This document shows positions 46,841-53,898 of a DNA stretch of 64,000 nucleotides, piece by piece (position 1 is the first letter of the stretch; every line of letters begins with the position of its first letter). The stretch covers positions 1-64,000 of the forward strand of contig JAIPBM010000002.1 in NCBI GenBank assembly GCA_021739695.1. The letters are read 5' to 3'. The translations under genes were made by a program, and so were the position numbers. Source of the DNA: Flavobacteriales bacterium (lineage in GTDB: Bacteria; Bacteroidota; Bacteroidia; UBA10329). The notes below the pieces were generated by a model. It did not search any database. It saw only the letters and a list, made by a program, of their open reading frames with translations, and was not told where the DNA came from.

Positions 46841-46870
46841 CTCAGACCTGTTGAGACGAGAAGGAATTAG
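46841..46870 (+). pseudogene. Possible duplicated C-terminal tag of a permease
   Basis: A 30-base segment encodes LRPVETRRN plus stop and resembles the true end of permease 1 at 46715-46744 (LKPVEARRN plus stop): 22 of 30 bases match. The 96 bases between include TGAGC-rich words and no gene. It could be an old target duplication around an insertion or the tail of a lost permease copy. The match is short, so confidence is low. Confidence 0.3.
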
Positions 46871-47336
46871 CTTATTAGGGAATTAGGATATTAGATAATG
46901 AGAGACTACAAGGAACTTAAGATCTGGCAAAAGGGAATGGAGGTCGTTACGGCAACCTACGATCTCGTTAACGAACTACCTGATGTGGAAAGGTTCGGTC
47001 TTCGCAGTCAATGTAGCCGTGCAGCGGTGAGCATACCGTCAAATATTGCAGAAGGGTCTGCTAGAAAGAGTACCGCACACTTTCTTCAGTATCTCGAGAC
47101 TGCTCTAGGCTCAACGTACGAGCTTGAAACCCAGACTATCATCATCCAGCAACGGTTCAAGCTTCCTATTGAACTGACAGATAAGCTTCTTACCTTATTG
47201 GATGAGGAAAAGAAAATGCTTGGATCATTCATGGCCAAACTAAGAACCCGAACACCTTGAACAAAGCCAAACTCCTAAATCACTTTTATGCCTCAACCAA
47301 CTAATTCGCTAATCCCCTAACGACCTAATCAGCTAA
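46867..47336 (+). mobile_element. Small-ORF element 2: four-helix-bundle gene with complementary TTAG arms
   Basis: Left arm 46867-46894 (TTAGCTTATTAGGGAATTAG, GATATTAG) and right arm 47309-47336 (complementary; about 22 of 28 match). TTAG recurs at period 8, giving TAG in all three frames. The arms resemble each other more than they resemble those of element 1. The right arm ends one base before the ATG of permease 2. Confidence 0.6.
46898..47260 (+). CDS. Four-helix-bundle (S23 / IVS-type) protein, copy 2
   Basis: 120 residues: MRDYKELKIWQKGMEVVTAT, ERFGLRSQCSRAAVSIPSNI and AEGSARKSTAHFLQYLETAL. All family positions are kept, but only about half the residues agree with copies 1 and 3 by eye, so this is not a recent duplicate. 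Begins three bases after the left arm of element 2. Confidence 0.92.
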   Translation: MRDYKELKIWQKGMEVVTATYDLVNELPDVERFGLRSQCSRAAVSIPSNIAEGSARKSTAHFLQYLETALGSTYELETQTIIIQQRFKLPIELTDKLLTLLDEEKKMLGSFMAKLRTRTP

Positions 47337-47337
47337 A

Positions 47338-48555
47338 ATGCTTTTCAAATTAGCTTGGAGAAACATCTGGAGAAACAAGAGACGGAGTCTCATCACCATC
47401 ACGTCCATACTGATGGCGGTGTTTCTGTCAAACTTCATGATCAGCGTCAACGAAGGTGTCTTCGGCAACATGTTGGATAGCATGACGCGCTCCTTTCTGG
47501 GTCATATTCAAATTCACGCCAAAGGTTTTTGGGAAGACCAGAGTCTGGACAATACGATGGAAGAAGATGGGGCCTTGCAAACTGCTTTGGCTGGAGTAAA
47601 ACACGTTCAGGCTGCTACCCCACGTCTTCAAAGTTTCGGATTGGCATCTTTCGGCACACAGACACGTGCTTCGCAAGTGGTAGGGGTCGATCCCGAGAGC
47701 GAGCAACAGCTCATGGATCTGGAAAAAAGGCTCTACTCAGGCCGCGTCATCACCAAAACAGATAACGGCATCATGCTTGGCTACGAATTGGCCGATCTGC
47801 TTAAGATAGAAATTGGTGACACGCTCGTCATCATCGGTCAAGGCTATCACGGAGTAAGTGCCGCGGGCAAATATGAGGTGGTCGGTCTGTTCAAAATGGC
47901 ATCGCCCATGCTCAACCGTGGCACCATCGTCATGCCGCTGCCTTTGGCGCAATACCTTTTCTCTTCGGAAGGAAGAATTACGGGTTACACGCTCGTGGTA
48001 GATGATACGGATGCACCCGAAAAAGCTACGGCAGGCATCTTTCCTTTGGTCGATACAGCAAACATTGAAGTGATGACCTGGCCAGAGCTCTTGCCAGAGA
48101 TGGTACAGATGAAGACCACCAAAGTGGCAGGCACTTTCATCTATGTGGGCATCCTCTACATCATTGCCGCCTTCGGAATTTTCGCCACGGTACTTATGAT
48201 GATGGCCGAACGTTCGTATGAGTTCGGAGTGATGCTCTCGGTCGGTATGTCGCGCGCCCGTCTCATGCTCATGATGGTTGCCGAGACCATCCTGATAACC
48301 GTCCTTGGGATTTTGGCGGGTACTGCCGTCTCCTATCCGCTCATGTATTACATGAACGTCCATCCCATTCCGCTCACAGGTGCCGCTGCTGGAGCATACG
48401 AGAACATCGGCTTCGAACCACTCATCATGACCTCAACCGCACCCAACATTTTCATCGAGAACGGCCTCATTCTCTTCTTCATGTCGTGTTTCATTACCCT
48501 CTATCCTATCTATGTCATTTGGAGAATGAAACCCGTAACCGCGATGCATAAATAG
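47338..48555 (+). CDS. FtsX/MacB-type ABC transporter permease, copy 2
   Basis: 405 residues, equal in length to copy 1: MLFKLAWRNIWRNKRRSLIT opening, a periplasmic domain, and C-terminal helices (TFIYVGILYIIAAFGIFATV, LMLMMVAETILITVLGILAG, LILFFMSCFITLYPIYVIWR). No ATP-binding domain, so it depends on the separate ATPase. ATG is placed one base after the right arm of element 2. Confidence 0.92.
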   Translation: MLFKLAWRNIWRNKRRSLITITSILMAVFLSNFMISVNEGVFGNMLDSMTRSFLGHIQIHAKGFWEDQSLDNTMEEDGALQTALAGVKHVQAATPRLQSFGLASFGTQTRASQVVGVDPESEQQLMDLEKRLYSGRVITKTDNGIMLGYELADLLKIEIGDTLVIIGQGYHGVSAAGKYEVVGLFKMASPMLNRGTIVMPLPLAQYLFSSEGRITGYTLVVDDTDAPEKATAGIFPLVDTANIEVMTWPELLPEMVQMKTTKVAGTFIYVGILYIIAAFGIFATVLMMMAERSYEFGVMLSVGMSRARLMLMMVAETILITVLGILAGTAVSYPLMYYMNVHPIPLTGAAAGAYENIGFEPLIMTSTAPNIFIENGLILFFMSCFITLYPIYVIWRMKPVTAMHK

Positions 48556-48564
48556 TTTGAAGGA

Positions 48565-48959
48565 GCAATTAGACATTAGCAATTAGCAATGAGAAACTAC
48601 AAGGAATTAAGCGTTTGGCAAAGGAGCATGGAGATGAGTGCTTCGGCTTATGTCATTACCAAGAACCTACCAGCAGCAGAGAAGTTTGGAATCGTATCTC
48701 AACTTAACCGCGCAGCCGTTTCTGTCGCTTGCAATATTGCCGAAGGGAGTGCACGCTCAAGCGATAAGGAATTCAAACGCTTTCTTGAAATCTCCTTAGG
48801 TTCCGCTTACGAGTGTGAAACCTTGATATTGACTTGTGTGAAAGTTGAATTGATAACAGAAGCTGACTCGGAGGAGTTCAGGTCACTTCTGACTGAAGTA
48901 CAGAAAATGCTGTATGTTCTGATCCGGAAGCTAAATGCTAATAACTAATATCTCATTGC
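48565..48959 (+). mobile_element. Small-ORF element 3: four-helix-bundle gene with complementary TTAG arms
   Basis: Left arm 48565-48593 (GCAATTAGACATTAGCAATT, AGCAATGAG) overlaps the ORF's ATG; right arm 48931-48959 (complementary, 23 of 29) overlaps the ORF's end. TTAG period is 7 with TAG in all three frames. The right arm ends one base before the ATG of permease 3. Confidence 0.6.
48589..48948 (+). CDS. Four-helix-bundle (S23 / IVS-type) protein, copy 3
   Basis: 119 residues: MRNYKELSVWQRSMEMSASA, AEKFGIVSQLNRAAVSVACN, IAEGSARSSDKEFKRFLEIS, LGSAYECETLIL. Family hallmarks intact. Start and stop regions both lie within the arms of element 3, so the ORF fills the whole loop. Confidence 0.92.
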   Translation: MRNYKELSVWQRSMEMSASAYVITKNLPAAEKFGIVSQLNRAAVSVACNIAEGSARSSDKEFKRFLEISLGSAYECETLILTCVKVELITEADSEEFRSLLTEVQKMLYVLIRKLNANN

Positions 48960-48960
48960 T

Positions 48961-50175
48961 ATGTTAATCAAAATCGCTTGGAGAAACGTGTGGAGAAATG
49001 CTCTCCGAAGTGGCGTGGTCATCACATCCATTGCCCTTGGTATTTGGGCGGGGCTCTTCGTCATCGCAGTATCATCCGGACTGAACCAACAACGGACCGA
49101 AGATGCGCTGAACACCTCCATTTCGCACATCCAGATACACGATCCTCGGTTCGTAGAAGACAATAATGTGGAGTTCCGCATCAAGAACGAAGAAGAACTT
49201 CGGGATGCGCTCAAAGGAAATCCTGCCGTCAAAGCTTTCACAGAACGAGTGGTTCTGAATGGGATGGTTTCTTCATCCACAGGTGGTTATGGCGTGCGCA
49301 TCACAGGCATCGATCCAGAAGAAGAAAAAGCGGTGACCACCATGCACGAGAAAATGGTAGAAGGAGAATACCTGACGGGCATGAAAAGCAATCCGGTCAT
49401 TGTAGGAAGGAAGTTGGCCGAAAAACTGAATGTCGATCTACGGAAAAAGATCGTCCTCACCTTCCAAAAGGATAATGGCGACATCATTACTGGCGCTTTC
49501 CGCGTGGCGGGAATTTTCAAAACATCGAACTCGAAATCAGATGAGTTGAATGTTTTCGTCAAATCGGATGATGTGAACAGTTTGTTAGAAGAAAGTGCAG
49601 GTTTTCACGAAGTGGCAGTTCTCCTCAACGATGTTGCGCAGGCCGATACCACAGCTTCAATCCTTGGGGCGGAATTCCCATCGCTTTCTGTCCGTTCTTG
49701 GAAAGAAGTGGCGCCCGAGCTGGGTTATGCGGATGAGATGATGCAACAGATGCTCTACATCATCATCGGTATCATTCTTTTGGCGCTCTCCTTCGGCATC
49801 ATCAATACCATGCTGATGGCCGTTTTGGAACGTAAGCGCGAACTCGGAATGCTGATGTCGGTCGGAATGAACAAGACCAAGGTGTTCTTCATGATCGTGG
49901 TCGAAACCGTGTTCATTTCTATGGTCGGAGGACCTTTAGGTGTTGCTCTCGGCTTCCTCACCGTCAGCCACTTTGGCGCTGCTGGCATCGATCTATCCAT
50001 TGTCGGTAAGGGATTAGAAGAGTTTGGAATCTCCACCACCATCTACCCAAGCCTCGACCCTTCATTTTACTTGAATGTGACCATCATGGTAGTGGTGGCA
50101 GCCATTCTTTCATCCATTTATCCAGCCATCAAGGCCTTGCAATTGAAGCCTGCCGAAGCGGTCCGGGCCATTTAG
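48961..50175 (+). CDS. FtsX/MacB-type ABC transporter permease, copy 3
   Basis: 404 residues: MLIKIAWRNVWRNALRSGVV opening, periplasmic domain (residues ~45-270), and C-terminal helices (MLYIIIGIILLALSFGIINT, FFMIVVETVFISMVGGPLGV, VTIMVVVAAILSSIYPAIKA). It is the most diverged of the three permeases. The GxxExxY element begins three bases after its stop. Confidence 0.92.
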   Translation: MLIKIAWRNVWRNALRSGVVITSIALGIWAGLFVIAVSSGLNQQRTEDALNTSISHIQIHDPRFVEDNNVEFRIKNEEELRDALKGNPAVKAFTERVVLNGMVSSSTGGYGVRITGIDPEEEKAVTTMHEKMVEGEYLTGMKSNPVIVGRKLAEKLNVDLRKKIVLTFQKDNGDIITGAFRVAGIFKTSNSKSDELNVFVKSDDVNSLLEESAGFHEVAVLLNDVAQADTTASILGAEFPSLSVRSWKEVAPELGYADEMMQQMLYIIIGIILLALSFGIINTMLMAVLERKRELGMLMSVGMNKTKVFFMIVVETVFISMVGGPLGVALGFLTVSHFGAAGIDLSIVGKGLEEFGISTTIYPSLDPSFYLNVTIMVVVAAILSSIYPAIKALQLKPAEAVRAI

Positions 50176-50177
50176 AG

Positions 50178-50677
50178 GCTGATACGAATTACGAATAAAA
50201 CACGAATATGACGAACGCTACTGAATGAGACCTCCAGTAAATCGCACCGACCTACTTTATCCAGAACTCAGCTATGACATAATTGGATGTGCTTATGATA
50301 TCCATAATGAACTTGGCGGAGGACTTTTGGAAAAGGTCTATCAAAAAGCCATGAAAGTTGGTTTTGTAAAACGGGGCTTGACAGTCACAGAACAGGTTCA
50401 TTACCCGATAATCTATGAAGGCGAGAAAGTTGGGAGTGGTTTCTTCGATTTCCTAGTTGAGGAGAAGGTGGTAGTTGAACTAAAAAGAGGAAGCCATTTT
50501 TCGCGGACCCACATCAATCAGGTACTGGCTTATTTAAAACAATCCAACCTGAAACTTGGAATTCTCATTCACTTTGGGCTTGAAGAGGTCCGATTTAAAC
50601 GAATTGTAAACGATTAATCATTATAAACCAGATACGCACATTCGTAATATTCGCGGGTATTCGTAATTCGTATCAGC
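50178..50677 (+). mobile_element. Small-ORF element 4: GxxExxY gene with complementary ACGAAT arms
   Basis: Left arm 50178-50217 begins GCTGATACGAATTACGAATA; this 20-mer is perfectly complementary to 50658-50677. After a short unmatched spacer the next part (CGAATATGACGAACG against CGAATATTACGAATG reversed) also pairs, giving arms of about 40 bases. The layout is the same as in elements 1-3 but with an unrelated arm sequence and a different ORF family. The left arm begins three bases after a stop; the right arm ends twelve bases before the ATPase ATG. Confidence 0.65.
50225..50617 (+). CDS. GxxExxY protein
   Basis: 130 residues with the name-giving motif in IHNELGGGLLEKVYQKAM (G-G-L-L-E-K-V-Y) and downstream YPIIYEGEKVGSGFFDFLVE and VVVELKRGSHFSRTHINQVL, which match the D...E.K core of PD-(D/E)XK nucleases: D in FFDFLVE and E.K in VELKR. 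These are probable nuclease-fold residues, though activity is unproven. Such proteins are widespread as single ORFs in Bacteroidota intergenic regions. It fills the loop of element 4. Confidence 0.9.
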   Translation: MRPPVNRTDLLYPELSYDIIGCAYDIHNELGGGLLEKVYQKAMKVGFVKRGLTVTEQVHYPIIYEGEKVGSGFFDFLVEEKVVVELKRGSHFSRTHINQVLAYLKQSNLKLGILIHFGLEEVRFKRIVND

Positions 50678-50689
50678 AATAGAAAAATC

Positions 50690-51379
50690 ATGTCAGCAAT
50701 AATCAGAACAAACGAACTTCAGAAATACTACAATCCAGGCGAAGAATTGGAAGTACGTGCCCTTGATGGCGTAACCATTGAGATTGAACGCGGAGAATTC
50801 ACAGCTATCGTTGGTCCATCGGGTTCCGGAAAAACCACCTTGCTCAACATCATCGGTGGATTGGATCACCAAACGGGTGGAACGGCACATATTGGCGATA
50901 CCGAGATAACTGCTTTGAACGACAATCAACTCATTGATTTCCGCTTGAAGAACATCGGTTTCGTTTTCCAGGCTTACAATCTCATTCCGGTTCTTACTGC
51001 CGAAGAAAATGTTGAGTTCATCATGCTCCTACAGAAGCGTCCTAAAGAAGAACGACATACAAGAGCGCTAGAACTGCTCAAAGCCGTAGGACTGGAAAGC
51101 AAAATGAACAATCGTCCGAGCGAAATGAGCGGTGGACAGCAGCAGCGAGTGGCGGTAGCTCGCGCATTAGCTTCCAAACCACAGTTCGTGCTGGCCGATG
51201 AGCCAACTGCCAACTTAGACAGTCAATCCACTGCTGACCTACTGGACATCATGTCTGACCTGAACAAGAAAGAGCACGTCACCTTCCTCTTTTCTACGCA
51301 TGATCAGCGTGTCATTGACCGAGCAAGAAGAGTAATTACCCTTGAGGACGGAAAGATCATTTCTGATGAGACGCGATAG
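50690..51379 (+). CDS. LolD/MacB-type ABC transporter ATP-binding protein
   Basis: 229 residues. Walker A VGPSGSGKTTLLN, Q-loop FVFQAYNLIP, signature MSGGQQQRVAVARALASKPQ, Walker B FVLADEPTANLD and H-loop LFSTHDQRV are all intact. The short single-domain form is of the LolD/FtsE class that works with FtsX-type permeases. Three permease genes precede it but this is the only ATPase in the cluster, so they probably share it. Confidence 0.95.
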   Translation: MSAIIRTNELQKYYNPGEELEVRALDGVTIEIERGEFTAIVGPSGSGKTTLLNIIGGLDHQTGGTAHIGDTEITALNDNQLIDFRLKNIGFVFQAYNLIPVLTAEENVEFIMLLQKRPKEERHTRALELLKAVGLESKMNNRPSEMSGGQQQRVAVARALASKPQFVLADEPTANLDSQSTADLLDIMSDLNKKEHVTFLFSTHDQRVIDRARRVITLEDGKIISDETR

Positions 51380-51384
51380 CTCCG

Positions 51385-51822
51385 GTTCCCCCTTTTAAAG
51401 GGGGTGCCCGCAGGGCGGGGGATTGAATGATCACTTACCAATGAAGCATATTCCATACAACACAAACCTGAAGGAGTTCTCAAGAATATTGAGAAGTAAC
51501 CAAACACTTGGTGAGACTTTACTTTGGATGCAATTGCAGAAAAGACAGGTTCGAGGATATCAATTTAACCGTCAGAAGCCGCTTGGAAACTACATCGTTG
51601 ATTTCTACTGCAAAGCGTTAAACTTGGTAATTGAGATTGACGGTGGAAGTCATCATTTTGAAGAGATAATGTTGAAAGACATTGAAAGGCAGCGCATTTT
51701 AGAGGAACTTGGAATGCATTTTTTCCGAATTGAAGGTGTCATCGAAAACTTAGAGAATGAGCGTGTTTAACGACTTCAAATCCCCCGCCTCGTTCCTCGG
51801 CACGCCCTTTAAAAGGGGGAAC
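51385..51822 (+). mobile_element. Small-ORF element 5: DUF559 gene between inverted GC-rich repeats
   Basis: Left arm 51385-51424 (GTTCCCCCTTTTAAAGGGGG, TGCCCGCAGGGCGGGGGATT) and right arm 51779-51822 (reverse complement begins GTTCCCCCTTTTAAAGGGCG and ends GAGGCGGGGGATT). Each arm also has an internal CCCCTTTTAAAGGGG palindrome. The left arm begins five bases after the ATPase stop. The same repeat occurs alone at 13493 and 44202, so it is a dispersed family here. Confidence 0.62.
51441..51770 (+). CDS. DUF559 (Vsr-like) endonuclease-fold protein
   Basis: 109 residues from the ATG at 51441 (a TTG six codons upstream is possible). Family pattern: LGETLLWMQLQKRQVRGYQF, NRQKPLGNYIVDFYCKALNL, VIEIDGGSHH, then RILEELGMHFFRIE. 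The D in IVDFYC and the E.D in IEIDGGSHH are the PD-(D/E)XK catalytic positions. DUF559 proteins resemble very-short-patch repair endonucleases but their role is undefined. Enclosed by element 5 arms. Confidence 0.9.
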   Translation: MKHIPYNTNLKEFSRILRSNQTLGETLLWMQLQKRQVRGYQFNRQKPLGNYIVDFYCKALNLVIEIDGGSHHFEEIMLKDIERQRILEELGMHFFRIEGVIENLENERV

Positions 51823-53052
51823 TGGCTGCGCGCATTTTCCTCGGTGTTTCTCCTCTTCTCAATCTTTCTCTGTGGAATAGTCAATGCGCAAGACACTACC
51901 GAAGTCAAACCAAAGCGAAAGTTCAAGGACATCGTTCAACTGCATGGTTATCTCAAAAACTTGAACATCGTTTCGTTTTCTGCTAACCCGATCATCGGAA
52001 ATTCGAACGAACAGTTCCTACATAATCGTCTCAATCTGCGCGTTTATCCAACCAAAGGATTGACGATAGCAGCCGAATTGCGAACGCGTTTCTTCTATGC
52101 TGGTGCCACGGCCAATTCGCCTGCGGCCAAAGACGCCATGAATAAAGACGCTGGCCTCGTTGATATGAGTTGGAACATCGGGAACAACATCAACCCAGTT
52201 CATCTCAACACCACGTTAGACCGACTTTATGTGGATTATGGAAACGACAAGATTGGCATCAGAATAGGTCGGCAGCGCATCAATTGGGGCATCAATACAG
52301 CTTGGAACCCGAACGATATTTTCAATGCGTTCAATTTCGTGAACTTCGATTATGAAGAACGACCTGGAACAGACGCTGTACGTTTCCAATACTTCGGCAA
52401 GAACATGAGCGGCTTTGAAGTGGCCGTAGCTCCACAGCGGACTTGGAAGCAATCAACAGCCGCATTCATGTACAAATTCAATGCGAAGGGCTACGATTTT
52501 CAATTCATCGCAGGGCAATACAAAACGGATGTAACCGCAGGTTTCGGTTTTGCCGGCAACCTGGGCAATGCTGGTTTTAAAGGTGAACTGCAATGGTTCG
52601 GGCCTTACGAAGGTTTTGTGGACAGCTTGCATACCATAACGGGCTCCATCACGGCCGATTATTCCTTCACCAATTCACTCTATCTGAGTGGCGCGATCCT
52701 CTACAACAGCAACGGAATTGACGACAGCAATCCGCTCAAACTCGCTTCTTTCTTCAGCGGTTCGTCACTCACTGCCAAAAATCTGATGCCGACTAAATAT
52801 AATGCGATGGTCTCTTTGACCTATCCCGCAACGCCACTCATCAGCTTAAGCTTTTCTGCCGTGTATGGCTACGGGCCGAATCTTCTTTTTCTAAGTCCTG
52901 GGATTGGCTACTCCATTGTGGAGAATTGGGACGTTTTTCTCGTTGGGCAACTCTTCTTCTCTGACTTTCCTGAACTCACCTCCAGTGGTTTGGAAAACAG
53001 GTATCAGAATTTGAGCAACAGCGTTTTTCTGCGGTTGAAGTGGAGTTTTTGA
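51757..53052 (+). CDS. Outer-membrane beta-barrel protein of the exporter operon
   Basis: 431 residues from the ATG at 51757, but residues 8-22 (KSPASFLGTPFKRGN) are translated from the right arm of element 5. A GTG at 51844 would give a plain signal peptide (FLLFSIFLCGIVNAQ) and may be the ancestral start. The body is a barrel: LRVYPTKGLTIAAELRTRFF, IGIRIGRQRINWGINTAWNP, FNAFNFVNFDYEERPGTDAV and a C-terminal strand ending in a Phe (NSVFLRLKWSF), typical of outer-membrane insertion. Probably the outer-membrane exit or receptor for the LolA-like/permease system; family not named. Confidence 0.8.
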   Translation: MSVFNDFKSPASFLGTPFKRGNWLRAFSSVFLLFSIFLCGIVNAQDTTEVKPKRKFKDIVQLHGYLKNLNIVSFSANPIIGNSNEQFLHNRLNLRVYPTKGLTIAAELRTRFFYAGATANSPAAKDAMNKDAGLVDMSWNIGNNINPVHLNTTLDRLYVDYGNDKIGIRIGRQRINWGINTAWNPNDIFNAFNFVNFDYEERPGTDAVRFQYFGKNMSGFEVAVAPQRTWKQSTAAFMYKFNAKGYDFQFIAGQYKTDVTAGFGFAGNLGNAGFKGELQWFGPYEGFVDSLHTITGSITADYSFTNSLYLSGAILYNSNGIDDSNPLKLASFFSGSSLTAKNLMPTKYNAMVSLTYPATPLISLSFSAVYGYGPNLLFLSPGIGYSIVENWDVFLVGQLFFSDFPELTSSGLENRYQNLSNSVFLRLKWSF

Positions 53053-53188
53053 CAACCGATCCTCCCTTCTAGTATTTGTCTTTGTGACCAAAGTTCCCAT
53101 TCACCGGAAACACACGCTGCACATTTGTACCCAACATTAGGGCGGATGTCCGCATCTAGAACAACAAAGTCACTTAAAAACTATTCAA

Positions 53189-53503
53189 ATGGGAATCTTT
53201 GACACCATGTTTGGAATCAACGCGGCTAATAGCCCAGTGAAACAAATGATAGACAACGGAGCTGTAATCATTGATGTGCGCACAGTCGCAGAATTTCAGG
53301 GCGGTCACGTAGCCGGTTCGCGCAACATTCCGCTTCAGAATATCCAGCATCATGTGGATGAGATCAAAAACATCAATAAGCCAATTGTGCTTTGCTGCGC
53401 AAGCGGTGGTAGAAGCGGGCAGGCAACCAGTTTTCTAAGCCGACACGGTATTGAGTGTATGAATGGAGGCGGTTGGACACAGGTGAATGCACTTGTGAGA
53501 TAA
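53189..53503 (+). CDS. Single-domain rhodanese-like protein
   Basis: 104 residues with IIDVRTVAEFQGGHVAGSRN and the active loop CCASGGRSGQA, where Cys70 is the probable persulfide-carrying residue. No signal peptide, so it is likely cytoplasmic. Single-domain rhodaneses of this form move sulfur or act in sulfide and cyanide handling. The downstream gene is a small Cys-containing membrane protein, a common pairing. Confidence 0.93.
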   Translation: MGIFDTMFGINAANSPVKQMIDNGAVIIDVRTVAEFQGGHVAGSRNIPLQNIQHHVDEIKNINKPIVLCCASGGRSGQATSFLSRHGIECMNGGGWTQVNALVR

Positions 53504-53520
53504 TAAACACTCAAGCCAAG

Positions 53521-53557
53521 AAACCCGGTCTGGTCAGATGGATCAGGTCGGGTTTTT
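53521..53557 (+). terminator. Intrinsic terminator after the rhodanese gene
   Basis: AAACCCGGTCTGGTC, loop AGAT, then GGATCAGGTCGGGTTTTT; stem with a few G-T pairs and a T-run, 17 bases after the stop. It may be partial read-through, because the next gene is close. Confidence 0.7.
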
Positions 53558-53578
53558 CATTTACTGAAACACACCAAA

Positions 53579-53833
53579 ATGAGATTGCTGAATAAACTGA
53601 AAGAACCTTGGGGTTTTATGCGAATGCTGCGCCTTGCCTTGGGTCTATTTACGATGATTGATGCCGTTCAACATCTCAATTGGCTGCTAATGGCAGTATC
53701 AGCGGTTCTTCTTTATCAAGGCGTCATGAACGTATCGTGCGTTCCATGCCAAGTTGCTGGTAATTGCGCAGTGCCCGAAAAACAGGCTTCAGACCAAGAT
53801 TCGGAAGAGGTTGTTTTCGAGAAGGTGAATTAG
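53579..53833 (+). CDS. Small Cys-bearing membrane protein (DUF2892/YgaP-like)
   Basis: 84 residues: two hydrophobic segments (LRLALGLFTMIDAVQ and WLLMAVSAVLLYQGVM) followed by a Cys cluster (NVSCVPCQVAGNC). This plan of two helices and a C-terminal Cys motif is shared with the DUF2892-type proteins often found beside rhodaneses; the exact family is uncertain. Possible role in sulfur handling with the upstream rhodanese is inference. Confidence 0.7.
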   Translation: MRLLNKLKEPWGFMRMLRLALGLFTMIDAVQHLNWLLMAVSAVLLYQGVMNVSCVPCQVAGNCAVPEKQASDQDSEEVVFEKVN

Positions 53834-53898
53834 TTTCGGTTCTTAAATTCTAAAACCGACAGAATTTAGCGAAGCACGGTTTTGCCGATATTGGCAGC

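Noticed and set aside
45075..48959. The four-helix-bundle ORFs as real 23S rRNA intervening sequences
   Set aside because: No rRNA sequence flanks them; they lie between protein-coding genes.
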